Positions 22,829 through 32,100 of a stretch of 64,000 bases of DNA are shown piece by piece. Each line of letters opens with the position of its first letter. Within the stretch, counting starts at the first letter, position 1. Source of the stretch: Hyphomicrobiales bacterium (lineage in GTDB: Bacteria; Pseudomonadota; Alphaproteobacteria; Rhizobiales; Rhizobiaceae); assembly GCA_900472605.1 (NCBI GenBank), contig UCJD01000037.1, forward strand, positions 55,033 through 119,032, written 5' to 3'. Position numbers and translations under genes: made by a program. Below the pieces are notes generated by a model. That model was not told the origin of the DNA, made no database searches, and saw only the letters and a program-made list of their open reading frames with translations.

Positions 22829-24213
22829 GTTCAGACGGTAAGAAAAAGCCATTTCACAAGCAAAAGTCGTCAGCGCCGGCGGCATCTTCCGCCTCCACGA
22901 AGCCGGGTCTGCAGGCGCGTGCCGCTGCTTCGAAGATCCTTGCTGCCGTTATCGACCGTAAGCTATCGCTTGACGGCGCGCTCGACCATGAACATGGCAA
23001 TCCGGCTTACAAGGCGCTGCCAGACGACGATCGTGGTCTTGTACGCGCAATTCTTAACACTACGCTTCGTCATTTGCCCCGCATCGAGGCTGCCGTGTCC
23101 TCCTTGCTGGAATCTCCTTTGCCCGAGGGCGCCCGCTCTCTGCAGCACGTGCTGTCGATCGCGGCGGCGCAGATCCTCTATCTCGACGTTCCCGATCATG
23201 CCGCGGTGGACATCGCCGTCGAACAGGCCAATCTCGACCCGAGAAACCGACGCTTCGCCAAGCTGGTCAATGCTGTGCTGCGTCGCCTGGGTCGCGAGAA
23301 GGAAGAGATTCTTCGTCAGATTGACGATATTCCGTCGATGCCCGGTTGGTTTCTCGAACGGTTGGAGAAAGCCTACGGCCGTGAGGCAGCGCGGGCGATC
23401 TCGAATTCCCAGCTGCAGCCGGCTGCCATCGACCTGACGGTAAAGTCGGATGCGCAGGTTTGGGCCGAAAAGCTGAACGGTGTCGTGTTGCCCACCGGCG
23501 GTGTCAGGCTTGCAGCATTCGACGGCTCCATTCCATCTCTCGAAGGTTTCGAAGAGGGATTTTGGTGGGTGCAGGACGCGGCGGCGAGCATCCCGGCGCA
23601 GCTGTTCGGCGATTTGTCCGGCAAGCGTGTTGCCGATCTCTGTGCAGCGCCCGGTGGCAAGACAGCGCAGCTCATCCTGGCCGGCGGTAACGTGACCGCC
23701 GTCGAGCAGTCCGAGAACCGGATCAAGCGGTTGCGTTCGAACCTCGATCGCCTTCAGCTGTCGGCGGAAACGATGGCGCAGGATTTGACTACGTTTACTC
23801 CCGACGAACTCTTCGACGCCATTTTGCTTGATGCGCCCTGCTCTTCCACCGGCACCACACGTCGGCACCCTGATGTGCTCTGGACCAAAGGTCCTGAAGA
23901 TATCGCAAAGTTGGCCGCGCTACAGGAGCGTCTGTTGCGCCATGCTTTGCGGCTGCTGAAGCCGGGCGGCATGATCGTGTTTTCCAATTGCTCGCTTGAT
24001 CCGAGCGAGGGGGAAGACGTCGTGGCGCGGGTGCTGTCGGATACGGCAGGATTCGAGCGATTGGCGATTGAGCCGAGCCGTTGGACAGGGCTTGAAGAGG
24101 CGATCAGTCCGCTTGGCGAGTTCCGCACGACGCCTGATATGCTCAAGCTGCCGGGCGGGTTCGCGCCAGGTCTTGACGGTTTCTACGCGGCCGTATTGCG
24201 CCGTGTTGCCTGA
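22825..24213 (+). CDS. RsmB/NOP-family rRNA (cytosine-C5) methyltransferase
   Basis: The 462-residue product has an N-terminal NusB-like RNA-binding domain (about 30-165) and a C-terminal SAM-dependent m5C methyltransferase domain with DLCAAPGGKTAQL, LDAPCSSTGTTRRHPDV (catalytic Cys in the PC motif) and SNCSLDPSEGEDVV (the second Cys). This is the architecture of RsmB (Fmu/Sun), which methylates C967 of 16S rRNA in E. coli. Translation appears to begin at TTG 22825, overlapping the htpX stop as TTGA. The exact target base is not provable from the sequence. Confidence 0.93.
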   Translation: MSSDGKKKPFHKQKSSAPAASSASTKPGLQARAAASKILAAVIDRKLSLDGALDHEHGNPAYKALPDDDRGLVRAILNTTLRHLPRIEAAVSSLLESPLPEGARSLQHVLSIAAAQILYLDVPDHAAVDIAVEQANLDPRNRRFAKLVNAVLRRLGREKEEILRQIDDIPSMPGWFLERLEKAYGREAARAISNSQLQPAAIDLTVKSDAQVWAEKLNGVVLPTGGVRLAAFDGSIPSLEGFEEGFWWVQDAAASIPAQLFGDLSGKRVADLCAAPGGKTAQLILAGGNVTAVEQSENRIKRLRSNLDRLQLSAETMAQDLTTFTPDELFDAILLDAPCSSTGTTRRHPDVLWTKGPEDIAKLAALQERLLRHALRLLKPGGMIVFSNCSLDPSEGEDVVARVLSDTAGFERLAIEPSRWTGLEEAISPLGEFRTTPDMLKLPGGFAPGLDGFYAAVLRRVA

Positions 24214-24322
24214 TCGCAGAGCAACTGGCATAGTTAAGCATTGTTGCAGAATCATCGACGGTCAGTGCCGTTTCCGGACTTGTCCATCCAATCCTAACGA
24301 TATGGGTCAATAGACAATCGAA

Positions 24323-25993
24323 ATGCGGTCCGGACGGTTTTCAGGTCTTTACCTGCGGGAGGCTTGGCGGCGGGTACTTTGCCGTGCTGCACTTCTGCGC
24401 CTCAAGTTGTTTCGTCACACGGTCTATGTGCCCGAGCGGTTGATCGTGGCGCCGACGGATCTCAGGCCCGTCGATTCGCATGTCGCCGAGGAAATCATCA
24501 ACGGCCGTTTCCCGCTCGCCGGCCGCATGCTGGAGACGGGCGGAAAGTCGCCGTTCACGCTGAGCCTCCCTTCGCGCTCCTTTGCCCTCAGGCTGCACGG
24601 CTTCGGCTGGCTGCGCCATATGCGCTCCAAGAAGAACGATCTGCATTCGAATGTCGCCCGCGCAATCGTCAACAGCTGGCTGTCCATTCACGGCGGTCGG
24701 ATGGAAGGTATTGCCTGGGAAATCGATGTCACGGCGACGCGTGTCATTGCGTGGCTGTCGCATTCGCCCGTGGTGCTGCAGAATGCCGATCGCGGCTTTT
24801 ATCGCCGCTTCGTGCGCTCGCTTGCGTTTCAAGTGCGCTTCCTGCGCCGCATGGCGCGCTATGCGCCGCCCGGAGAGGTGCGTTTTCGGGTTCGCCTTGC
24901 GCTTGCCATGGCGTCGATCTCGATGCCTGTGCGCGCCAGTGTGATCCGCAAATCGTCCGAGGCGCTCGATGTCGAATTCGATAGCCAGATTCTGCCCGAT
25001 GGCGGGCACGTGTCGCGCAATCCGCGCGTCGCGCTGGAGCTGCTGCTCGACCTGCTGCCCTTGCGGCAGACCTATATCAATCTCGGCCACGATCTGCCGC
25101 AAAAGCTGATATCCGGCATCGATCGGATGTATCCGGCGCTACGCTTCTTCCGGCATCAGGATGGCGATCTCGCTCTGTTCAATGGCGCAACATCGACATC
25201 GGCCAACGAGATCGTTTCGCTGCTGCGCTACGACGAGACGGCGGGCGAGCCGTTCAAGGCGATGCCGCATTCGCGTTATCAGCGACTGGCTGCCGGGCGC
25301 ACCGTCGTCATTGCCGATACCGGCCTTCCGCCTAGCGGGAACCTTTCCCGTACGGTCCATGCCGGATGCCTGTCCTTCGAAATGTCATCAGGTCGGCACC
25401 GCTTTATCGTGAATTCTGGATCCCCGAAGTTTGCCGGAAACCGCTATGTGCAGGTCGCGCGCACCACGGCCGCGCACACCACCGTGACGCTCAACGATAC
25501 GTCTTCCAGCCGCTTCGCATCTTCCGATTTCCTCGCGCACCTGATCACTGACCCTGTGAAGACGGTGCAGGTCGATCGCGTGGTGGCTGATGATGGCAGG
25601 GATGTCGTCAAGGCAAGCCACGACGGTTATCTGAAAGAGTTCGGCGTCTTGCACGAGCGCGAGCTCACCTTGAACGCCACGGGTTCGATCATGACCGGTC
25701 TCGATCGCCTTGCTGTTTCCGAAGAGCGTAGGGGCGAGGGTGAGTTGCGGGCCGTGGCTCGTTTTCATGCCCATCCGTCGATCAATCTGAAGCAGATGGA
25801 CCGGGAGTCCATTCTGATGACGGCACCTGATGGCGAGAGCTGGCTTTTCTCCTCGCCGGGCAACACGGTTGAGATCGCCGAGGACGTGTTCTTTGCCGAC
25901 GCCTCCGGCATCTGCGCCTCCGATCAGATGGAAATCAGCTTCGCCTATCCCGAAAAGCCGGAAATACGGTGGTTTTTGTCTCGCAGGAGCTAG
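24323..25993 (+). CDS. Heparinase II/III family protein
   Basis: The 556-residue product has an alpha-toroid-like N-terminal half and a beta-rich C-terminal half with the heparinase II/III signature region RHRFIVNSGSPKFAG and VARTTAAHTTVTLND, followed by HDGYLKEFGVLHERELTL. No signal peptide is visible: the N-terminus is basic (LREAWRRVLCRAALLRLKLF). The family includes polysaccharide lyases, but the rhizobial orthologue between rsmB-like and purH genes has, to my knowledge, no proven substrate. It stands alone after a 109-bp gap and 93 bp before purH. Confidence 0.85.
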   Translation: MRSGRFSGLYLREAWRRVLCRAALLRLKLFRHTVYVPERLIVAPTDLRPVDSHVAEEIINGRFPLAGRMLETGGKSPFTLSLPSRSFALRLHGFGWLRHMRSKKNDLHSNVARAIVNSWLSIHGGRMEGIAWEIDVTATRVIAWLSHSPVVLQNADRGFYRRFVRSLAFQVRFLRRMARYAPPGEVRFRVRLALAMASISMPVRASVIRKSSEALDVEFDSQILPDGGHVSRNPRVALELLLDLLPLRQTYINLGHDLPQKLISGIDRMYPALRFFRHQDGDLALFNGATSTSANEIVSLLRYDETAGEPFKAMPHSRYQRLAAGRTVVIADTGLPPSGNLSRTVHAGCLSFEMSSGRHRFIVNSGSPKFAGNRYVQVARTTAAHTTVTLNDTSSSRFASSDFLAHLITDPVKTVQVDRVVADDGRDVVKASHDGYLKEFGVLHERELTLNATGSIMTGLDRLAVSEERRGEGELRAVARFHAHPSINLKQMDRESILMTAPDGESWLFSSPGNTVEIAEDVFFADASGICASDQMEISFAYPEKPEIRWFLSRRS

Positions 25994-26086
25994 CGGCTGT
26001 TTTCGCCGGCGTAAAGCTGTGCTAACGCGGCGCCATATTCCGCGCACCTCGCCGGATGTCTCCCGAAGATCGAACGGAGCAGCCAC

Positions 26087-27706
26087 ATGGCCGTTGTTTC
26101 CAAGAAAATCCCCGCCCCAGACAAGGTTGCCGTCAAGACCGCCTTGCTCTCCGTGTCCGACAAGACCGGGATCGTAGACCTTGCGCGTGCACTTGCCGAA
26201 AATGGCGTCCGGCTGCTGTCGACCGGCGGCACCCATAAAGCGATCGCCGCGGCTGGCCTCGATGTCACCGACGTTTCCGATGTCACGGGCTTTCCGGAGA
26301 TCATGGACGGTCGTGTAAAGACGCTGCATCCGAAGGTACACGGCGGCCTGCTGGCGATCCGCGACGATGCCGAGCATCAGGAAGCGATGAAGGCGCACGG
26401 TATCGATGGCATCGATCTCGCCGTCATCAATCTCTATCCGTTCGAGGATGTGCGCGCTGCGGGTGGCGATTATCCGACCACCGTCGAGAATATCGACATC
26501 GGTGGCCCTGCGATGATCCGCGCCTCGGCCAAGAACCATGCTTATGTGGCGATCCTGACCGATCCGGCCGACTATCCGGAGCTTCTCGAGCAGCTTTCGT
26601 CGGATGCAGGCCAGACCAGCTATGCCTTCCGCCAGCGCCTCGCCGCCAAGGCCTATGCGCGCACGGCCGCCTACGACGCGATGATCTCCAACTGGTTCGC
26701 CGAAGCGCTGTCGATCGACACGCCGCGTCACCGGGTCATCGGCGGCGTTCTGAAGGAAGAGATGCGCTACGGCGAAAACCCGCACCAGACAGCCGGTTTC
26801 TACGTGACTGGCGAAAACCGTCCGGGTGTCGCGACCGCAACGCTTCTGCAGGGCAAGCAGCTCTCCTACAACAACATCAACGATACGGATGGCGCCTTCG
26901 AGCTGATCGGTGAGTTCTCGCCCGAGAAGACCGGCCCTGCCTGCGCCATCATCAAGCATGCCAATCCGTGCGGTGTCGCTACCGGCCCGACGCTGAAGGA
27001 CGCCTATCTCAGGGCGCTTGCCTGCGACAGCACGTCAGCCTTCGGCGGCATCATCGCGCTTAACCAGCTGCTCGATGCCGAAACGGCCGAAGAGATCGTC
27101 AAGCTGTTCACTGAAGTCATCATCGCGCCTGAGGTGACGGAAGAAGCCAAGGCTGTTATCGCGGCCAAGAAGAACCTTCGCCTGCTCGTCACCGGTGGCC
27201 TGCCCGATCCGCGCTCGCGCGGCATCACGGCGAAGACGGTGGCCGGGGGCCTGCTGGTACAGAGCCGCGACAATGGCATGATCGACGACATCGAGCTCAA
27301 GGTGGTCACCAATCGCCAGCCGACGGCGCAGGAACTGTTGGACCTGAAATTCGCCTACACGGTTGCCAAGCACGTCAAGTCGAACGCCATCGTCTATGCC
27401 AAGGACGGCCAGACGGCCGGCATCGGCGCCGGCCAGATGAGCCGCATCGATTCCGCCCGGATCGCCGCGCTTAAGGCTGAGGATGCAGCCAAGGCGATGG
27501 GCTGGGCCGAGCCGATGACCAAGGGCTCCGCCGTTGCTTCCGAGGCCTTCTTCCCGTTTGCCGATGGGCTCCTGTCGGCGATTGCCGCCGGTGCCACGGC
27601 CGTCGTCCAGCCGGGCGGCTCGATGCGCGACCAGGAAGTGATCGACGCGGCCAACGAGCACAATGTGGCCATGGTCTTCACCGGCATGCGCCACTTCCGC
27701 CACTGA
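26087..27706 (+). CDS. purH: Bifunctional AICAR transformylase / IMP cyclohydrolase
   Basis: PurH catalyses the last two steps of purine synthesis, formylating AICAR and closing the ring to IMP. The 539-residue product has an N-terminal MGS-like cyclohydrolase domain (ALLSVSDKTGIVDLARAL, then STGGTHKAI, MDGRVKTLHPKVHGG) and the transformylase domain with the catalytic KHANPCGVA, SAFGGIIALN, and a C-terminus ending in FTGMRHFRH. Length is standard. An 11-bp inverted repeat follows immediately and may block convergent transcription from the MFS gene. Confidence 0.98.
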   Translation: MAVVSKKIPAPDKVAVKTALLSVSDKTGIVDLARALAENGVRLLSTGGTHKAIAAAGLDVTDVSDVTGFPEIMDGRVKTLHPKVHGGLLAIRDDAEHQEAMKAHGIDGIDLAVINLYPFEDVRAAGGDYPTTVENIDIGGPAMIRASAKNHAYVAILTDPADYPELLEQLSSDAGQTSYAFRQRLAAKAYARTAAYDAMISNWFAEALSIDTPRHRVIGGVLKEEMRYGENPHQTAGFYVTGENRPGVATATLLQGKQLSYNNINDTDGAFELIGEFSPEKTGPACAIIKHANPCGVATGPTLKDAYLRALACDSTSAFGGIIALNQLLDAETAEEIVKLFTEVIIAPEVTEEAKAVIAAKKNLRLLVTGGLPDPRSRGITAKTVAGGLLVQSRDNGMIDDIELKVVTNRQPTAQELLDLKFAYTVAKHVKSNAIVYAKDGQTAGIGAGQMSRIDSARIAALKAEDAAKAMGWAEPMTKGSAVASEAFFPFADGLLSAIAAGATAVVQPGGSMRDQEVIDAANEHNVAMVFTGMRHFRH

Positions 27707-27722
27707 ACATCAATGACAACGG

Positions 27723-29108
27723 CTACGCCCTATCCGCTGGATAGGGCGTCCGGATCAACAGGATCAGCCCGCCCGCCAGAAACGGGACGAGCGTGGCCAT
27801 ACCGAGATGCGACGAACCGGTCGCATAAGTAACGATCGAAAACAGAAGCGTCGCCATGAAACTGGTTGCCCGGCCGGAGAGCGCGTAGATGCCGAAGTAA
27901 CGGCCCGCCTCATCAAGGCTGACGCTGCGCGCCAGATAGGAGCGCGACGAGGCCTGCACCGGGCCGAATGCCAGGCCGATCAGCAGGCCGTAGCCGATGT
28001 AGGCCTTCTCCGCCGCCGTGCCGAACAGACCTCCTGAATCAGCTGTCGGAAGCGGTACCAGCCCGAAGAGTGTATATCCGGGTTCAGTCGATACGATGCC
28101 GAAGGTCGCCAGAAGCAGCATGGTCAGGCTGATGAGGATTGTCGTCTTCGAGCCGATACGCGCGTCGATCCTCCCGGCGATGATGCAGCCGAAAATCGCT
28201 ACCACGTTGAGAATGATGCCGTAGATGCCGATCTCGATGGTTGCCCAGCCGAACATACCGGCGGCGAAGGCACCCCCCAGGATCAGCAGGCCGTTGACGC
28301 CGTCCTGGTAGATCATGCGGGCGACGAGAAAGCGCAGTAGCGGGCGGCGCTCCCTCAGCTCTGCCAGCGTATGCCTGACTTCGCGCAGCCCGGAGCGCAC
28401 GGCGGCACCGAAGGGAAGGCCGCCTTTCACATCCGGGGTGAACAGAAACATCGGCAGTACGAAGATCAGGTACCAGATGGCCGAGATCGGGCCGGTAATG
28501 CGGGCGTCCTCGCCGGTGTGGGGATCAAGGCCGAAGAGCGGGTCGAGGCCGAGGATCGTCTTGCCAGTCTCGGGACTTGCGGCAAGAAGTGCCACCACCG
28601 CGATCAGCACGATCATCCCGCCAAGATAGCCGAGGCCCCAGGCGGTGTTCGATAGCCGCCCGACTTCGTCTTTGCCGACGAGGCGCGGCATCATGGAATC
28701 GTTGAAGACGATCGAGAACTCCGCGGCGATCGACGCCAGAATCATGAAGATCACGGGGTAGATGACGGGTGAACCGGGTGCTGCGAACCAGAGGCAGCAG
28801 AGGCTCGCGATCTTGATGACGGCGAAGAAGCCGATCCATGGCTTTCTTGCGCCAGACTGGTCGGCGATAGAGCCGAGAATGGGAGAGAGGATGGCGATGA
28901 TGACCGAGGAGATCGTCGCCATGTTGCTCCACAGCGTTTGCGCAGAGACCGGATCGGCCGTCAACCTGGCCACGAAGTAGGGGCCGAAGATGAAGGTGGT
29001 GACGACGGTGAAGAACGGTTGCGCTGCCCAATCGAAGAACATCCAGCCCCAGATGCCCCTGCGCGTGGCCCGCTGGGGCTGTGTTCCCGTCCAGTCAATG
29101 CGATTCAC
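27723..29108 (-). CDS. MFS transporter, Atg22-like (UMF1-type)
   Basis: The 461-residue product has about 12 hydrophobic segments and the N-terminal WGWMFFDWAAQPFFTVVTTF characteristic of the Atg22-like branch of the major facilitator superfamily, whose yeast member exports amino acids from the vacuole. Translation is assigned to GTG 29108, with AGGAG seven bases upstream, removing a long non-homologous extension. It lies 31 bp downstream of the glutamate dehydrogenase gene on the same strand, so the two are likely co-transcribed, and an amino acid substrate is plausible but unproven. Confidence 0.88.
   Translation of the reverse strand: MNRIDWTGTQPQRATRRGIWGWMFFDWAAQPFFTVVTTFIFGPYFVARLTADPVSAQTLWSNMATISSVIIAILSPILGSIADQSGARKPWIGFFAVIKIASLCCLWFAAPGSPVIYPVIFMILASIAAEFSIVFNDSMMPRLVGKDEVGRLSNTAWGLGYLGGMIVLIAVVALLAASPETGKTILGLDPLFGLDPHTGEDARITGPISAIWYLIFVLPMFLFTPDVKGGLPFGAAVRSGLREVRHTLAELRERRPLLRFLVARMIYQDGVNGLLILGGAFAAGMFGWATIEIGIYGIILNVVAIFGCIIAGRIDARIGSKTTILISLTMLLLATFGIVSTEPGYTLFGLVPLPTADSGGLFGTAAEKAYIGYGLLIGLAFGPVQASSRSYLARSVSLDEAGRYFGIYALSGRATSFMATLLFSIVTYATGSSHLGMATLVPFLAGGLILLIRTPYPADRA
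27725..27749. terminator. Convergent hairpin between purH and MFS gene
   Basis: Perfect 11-bp inverted repeat (ACGCCCTATCC 27725-27735 with GGATAGGGCGT 27739-27749, 3-nt loop) lies 19 bp after the purH stop and forms the last codons of the opposing MFS gene. It lacks a U tract on either strand, so intrinsic termination is uncertain. Confidence 0.5.
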
Positions 29109-29139
29109 CGGCCTGCTCCTGATTTGGGAGCGGACTGTC

Positions 29140-32100
29140 TCACCTCGTCCCGTCTCTGGCAAGATCGCTGAGCAGGCCCGCCGCAACGGTGATCCGGGCC
29201 AGGTTCGGGTCGCCGCCATCGCTGAGGCCCGCCAGTTCCTCGGCGATGCGGTTGATCCTGATCCGGTCGCTTGCATGCCATGCCTGCACAGGCAGCTTTT
29301 CCTTGCCGTTGTTCGCCAGCGCGGAGCTCACAATATCGCGGCGCGCGGTCGCGATCTGGTCGAGGCTTCGCGTCAGCGCCAGGTTTTCATAGTGATCCGA
29401 GGTGGCGATGCGGCTACCGGCTGCCAGCAGTCGTCCGACACGGAAGGTCTGGCTGACCGCGAAATAGCTTTCGGCGGCGCGGATGAGCGGCTCGCCCGTG
29501 CGCTCTGCGATCTGCATGATCTCTGGCACGAGCGCGAAGCCGATCAGATGCGCGATCTCGGCCGAAAGCTTGTCCGGCACGCCGGCTGCCTGATACTCGG
29601 CCTGACGCGCCTCCAGTTCGGGAACGACCTGGTTCGCGAAGACCGGCTGCAGCTTCTTGAAGGCTGCGCGAAGCCTCTCGATGGTCTCGGCGATATCACC
29701 CTTGGCCATCTGCATCTTCAGGAGCAGACGCGTCAGGACGGTGAATATCTGGCTGATTTCCTCGTAGATCCGGTTTTGCATCTGGCCGGAAATCCTGCCG
29801 TCGAGTGCATCGGTCTCGCTCCAGAGCCGGCTGAGATCGAAGCCGTCCCGGGCGATGATGGCGGCGCGCACCACTTCGGGCGCCGAGGCGGCCGTCGCGT
29901 CCATCATGCTGACGGCAAAGCTCGGGCCTCCTCGGTTGATGGCTTCGTTGGCGAGCACAGTCGCCACGATCTCGCGCTTGAGGCGGTGGTTGGCAATATC
30001 GGAGGCGTTGGACTTGCGCATCTTGGCGGGGAAATATTGCGAGAGCGTTGCCTCGAAATAGGGATCATCCGGCAAGTCGCTTGCCGCGAGCGCGTCGAAG
30101 AGAACGATCTTGGCGTAGGATAGCAGGACGCCGATTTCCGGTCGCGTCAGTGGTCTGTTGGCTGCGTAGCGCTCAGCCATCGTGGTGTCATCCGGAAGCG
30201 TCTCGACCTTGCGGTTGAGCTGCTTGGCGGTCTCCAGAACGCCCATGAAGCGGGCGAGCTCAAGGCCGTTCGCGGTGCCTTTCCTCTCGGTGAGCGAGAT
30301 CGCGAGCGACTGCAGGTAGTTGTTGCGCAGTACCAGCTTGCCGACTTCGTCGGTCATCGACGAGAGCAGCTGGTCGCGCTTCTGTCGCGTCAGTCGGCCG
30401 TCATGCATGGCAGCCGCGAGCGCGATCTTGATGTTTACCTCGACGTCCGAAGTGTTGACACCGGCGGAGTTATCGATCGCGTCGGAATTGCAGCGACCGC
30501 CCTTCAGCCCGTAGGCGATGCGGCCGCGCTGGGTGACGCCGAGGTTCGCACCCTCGCCGATGACCTTGGCGCGCACCTCGTCCGCGCTGATGCGGATTGG
30601 ATCGTTGGCGCGATCGCCGACGTCGGTGTCGGTTTCGGATGTCGCCTTCACATAGGTGCCGATGCCGCCAAACCAGAGCAGGTCGACAGGGCTTTTCAGG
30701 ATCGCGGTCATGACTTCGAACGGCGTCGCGACCGTCTTGTCCATGCCGATCGCGGCGGCGGCCTGCGCGGTGAGCGTCACTGATTTCGCTGAGCGGGATA
30801 TGATCATGCCGCCCTTCGACAGCAGGCTCTTGTCGAAGTCCTGCCAGCTCGAGCGCGGCAGATTGAACAGCCGCTGACGCTCCGCCAAGGTCTTGGCCAT
30901 GTCAGGATCGGGATCGATGAAGATGTCGCGGTGGTCGAAGGCGGCCAAGAGCCGGATCTTCGGCGACAAGAGCATGCCGTTGCCGAAGACGTCGCCCGAC
31001 ATGTCGCCCACGCCTGCAACCGTGAACGGCGTCGTCTGGATGTCGATGTCCATTTCGCGGAAATGACGCTTCACGGTCTCCCAGGCGCCGCGCGCGGTGA
31101 TGCCCATCTTCTTGTGGTCGTAACCGGCGGAGCCGCCGGACGCAAAAGCATCGTCGAGCCAGAAGCCGGCTTCCTGCGCCAGGGCATTTGCCGTGTCGGA
31201 GAAGGTCGCCGTGCCCTTGTCGGCGGCGACGACGAAATAGGGGTCGTCGCCATCAAGCCGCACGGTGTTTTCAGGCGGGATGATTTCGGTGCCGGAAATG
31301 TTGTCAGTGATCGAAAGCAGCGTCCGGATATAGGTCTTGTAGGCTTCGCGACCCGCATTAAAGATCTCGTCGCGATTGCCGCCGACGGGAAGCTTCTTCG
31401 GATAGAAGCCCCCCTTGGCGCCAACAGGCACGATCACGGCGTTCTTGACCTGCTGCGCCTTTACGAGACCAAGCACCTCGGTGCGATAATCCTCGGCGCG
31501 ATCCGACCAGCGAAGGCCGCCGCGCGCCACCCTGCCGAAGCGCAGGTGAACGCCCTCGACCTCGACGCCGTAGACGAACATTTCGCGGAACGGCTTCGGC
31601 GCCGGCAGGCCGTCGATCAAATGCGGATCGAGCTTGAAAGCTAGCATAGCCTTTGCGGAACCGTCGGGATTGCGCTGGAAGTAGTTGGTGCGCAACGTCG
31701 AGTCGACCACGTTGACATAGCGGCGCAGGATACGGTCGTCATCGAGGCTTGGGACGTCTGCGAGCGCGGTCTCGATCCTAGCGTGAAGATCGGTCGCCTT
31801 CTTGATCCTGTTCTTCTCGGTCAGCTTCGGGTCTAGTCCATCGTGGAACAGGCGGAAGATGAGCTGCGAGATATCAGGGTATTTATCCAGCGTCGTTGCG
31901 ATGTAATCCTGCGAGTAGGCGATGCCGGCCTGCCGGAGATAGCGCGAGTAAGCGCGCAGGACGCTTGCCTCGCGTGCCGACAGCCCGGCGGAGATGATGA
32001 GGCGATTGAAGTTGTCGTTGTCGATGACGCCTGAAAAGGCCGACAGGAAGGCTTCTTCCAGTGCGGCGCCATGCTGCTGCAGATCGATCTCGGCGCCGCT

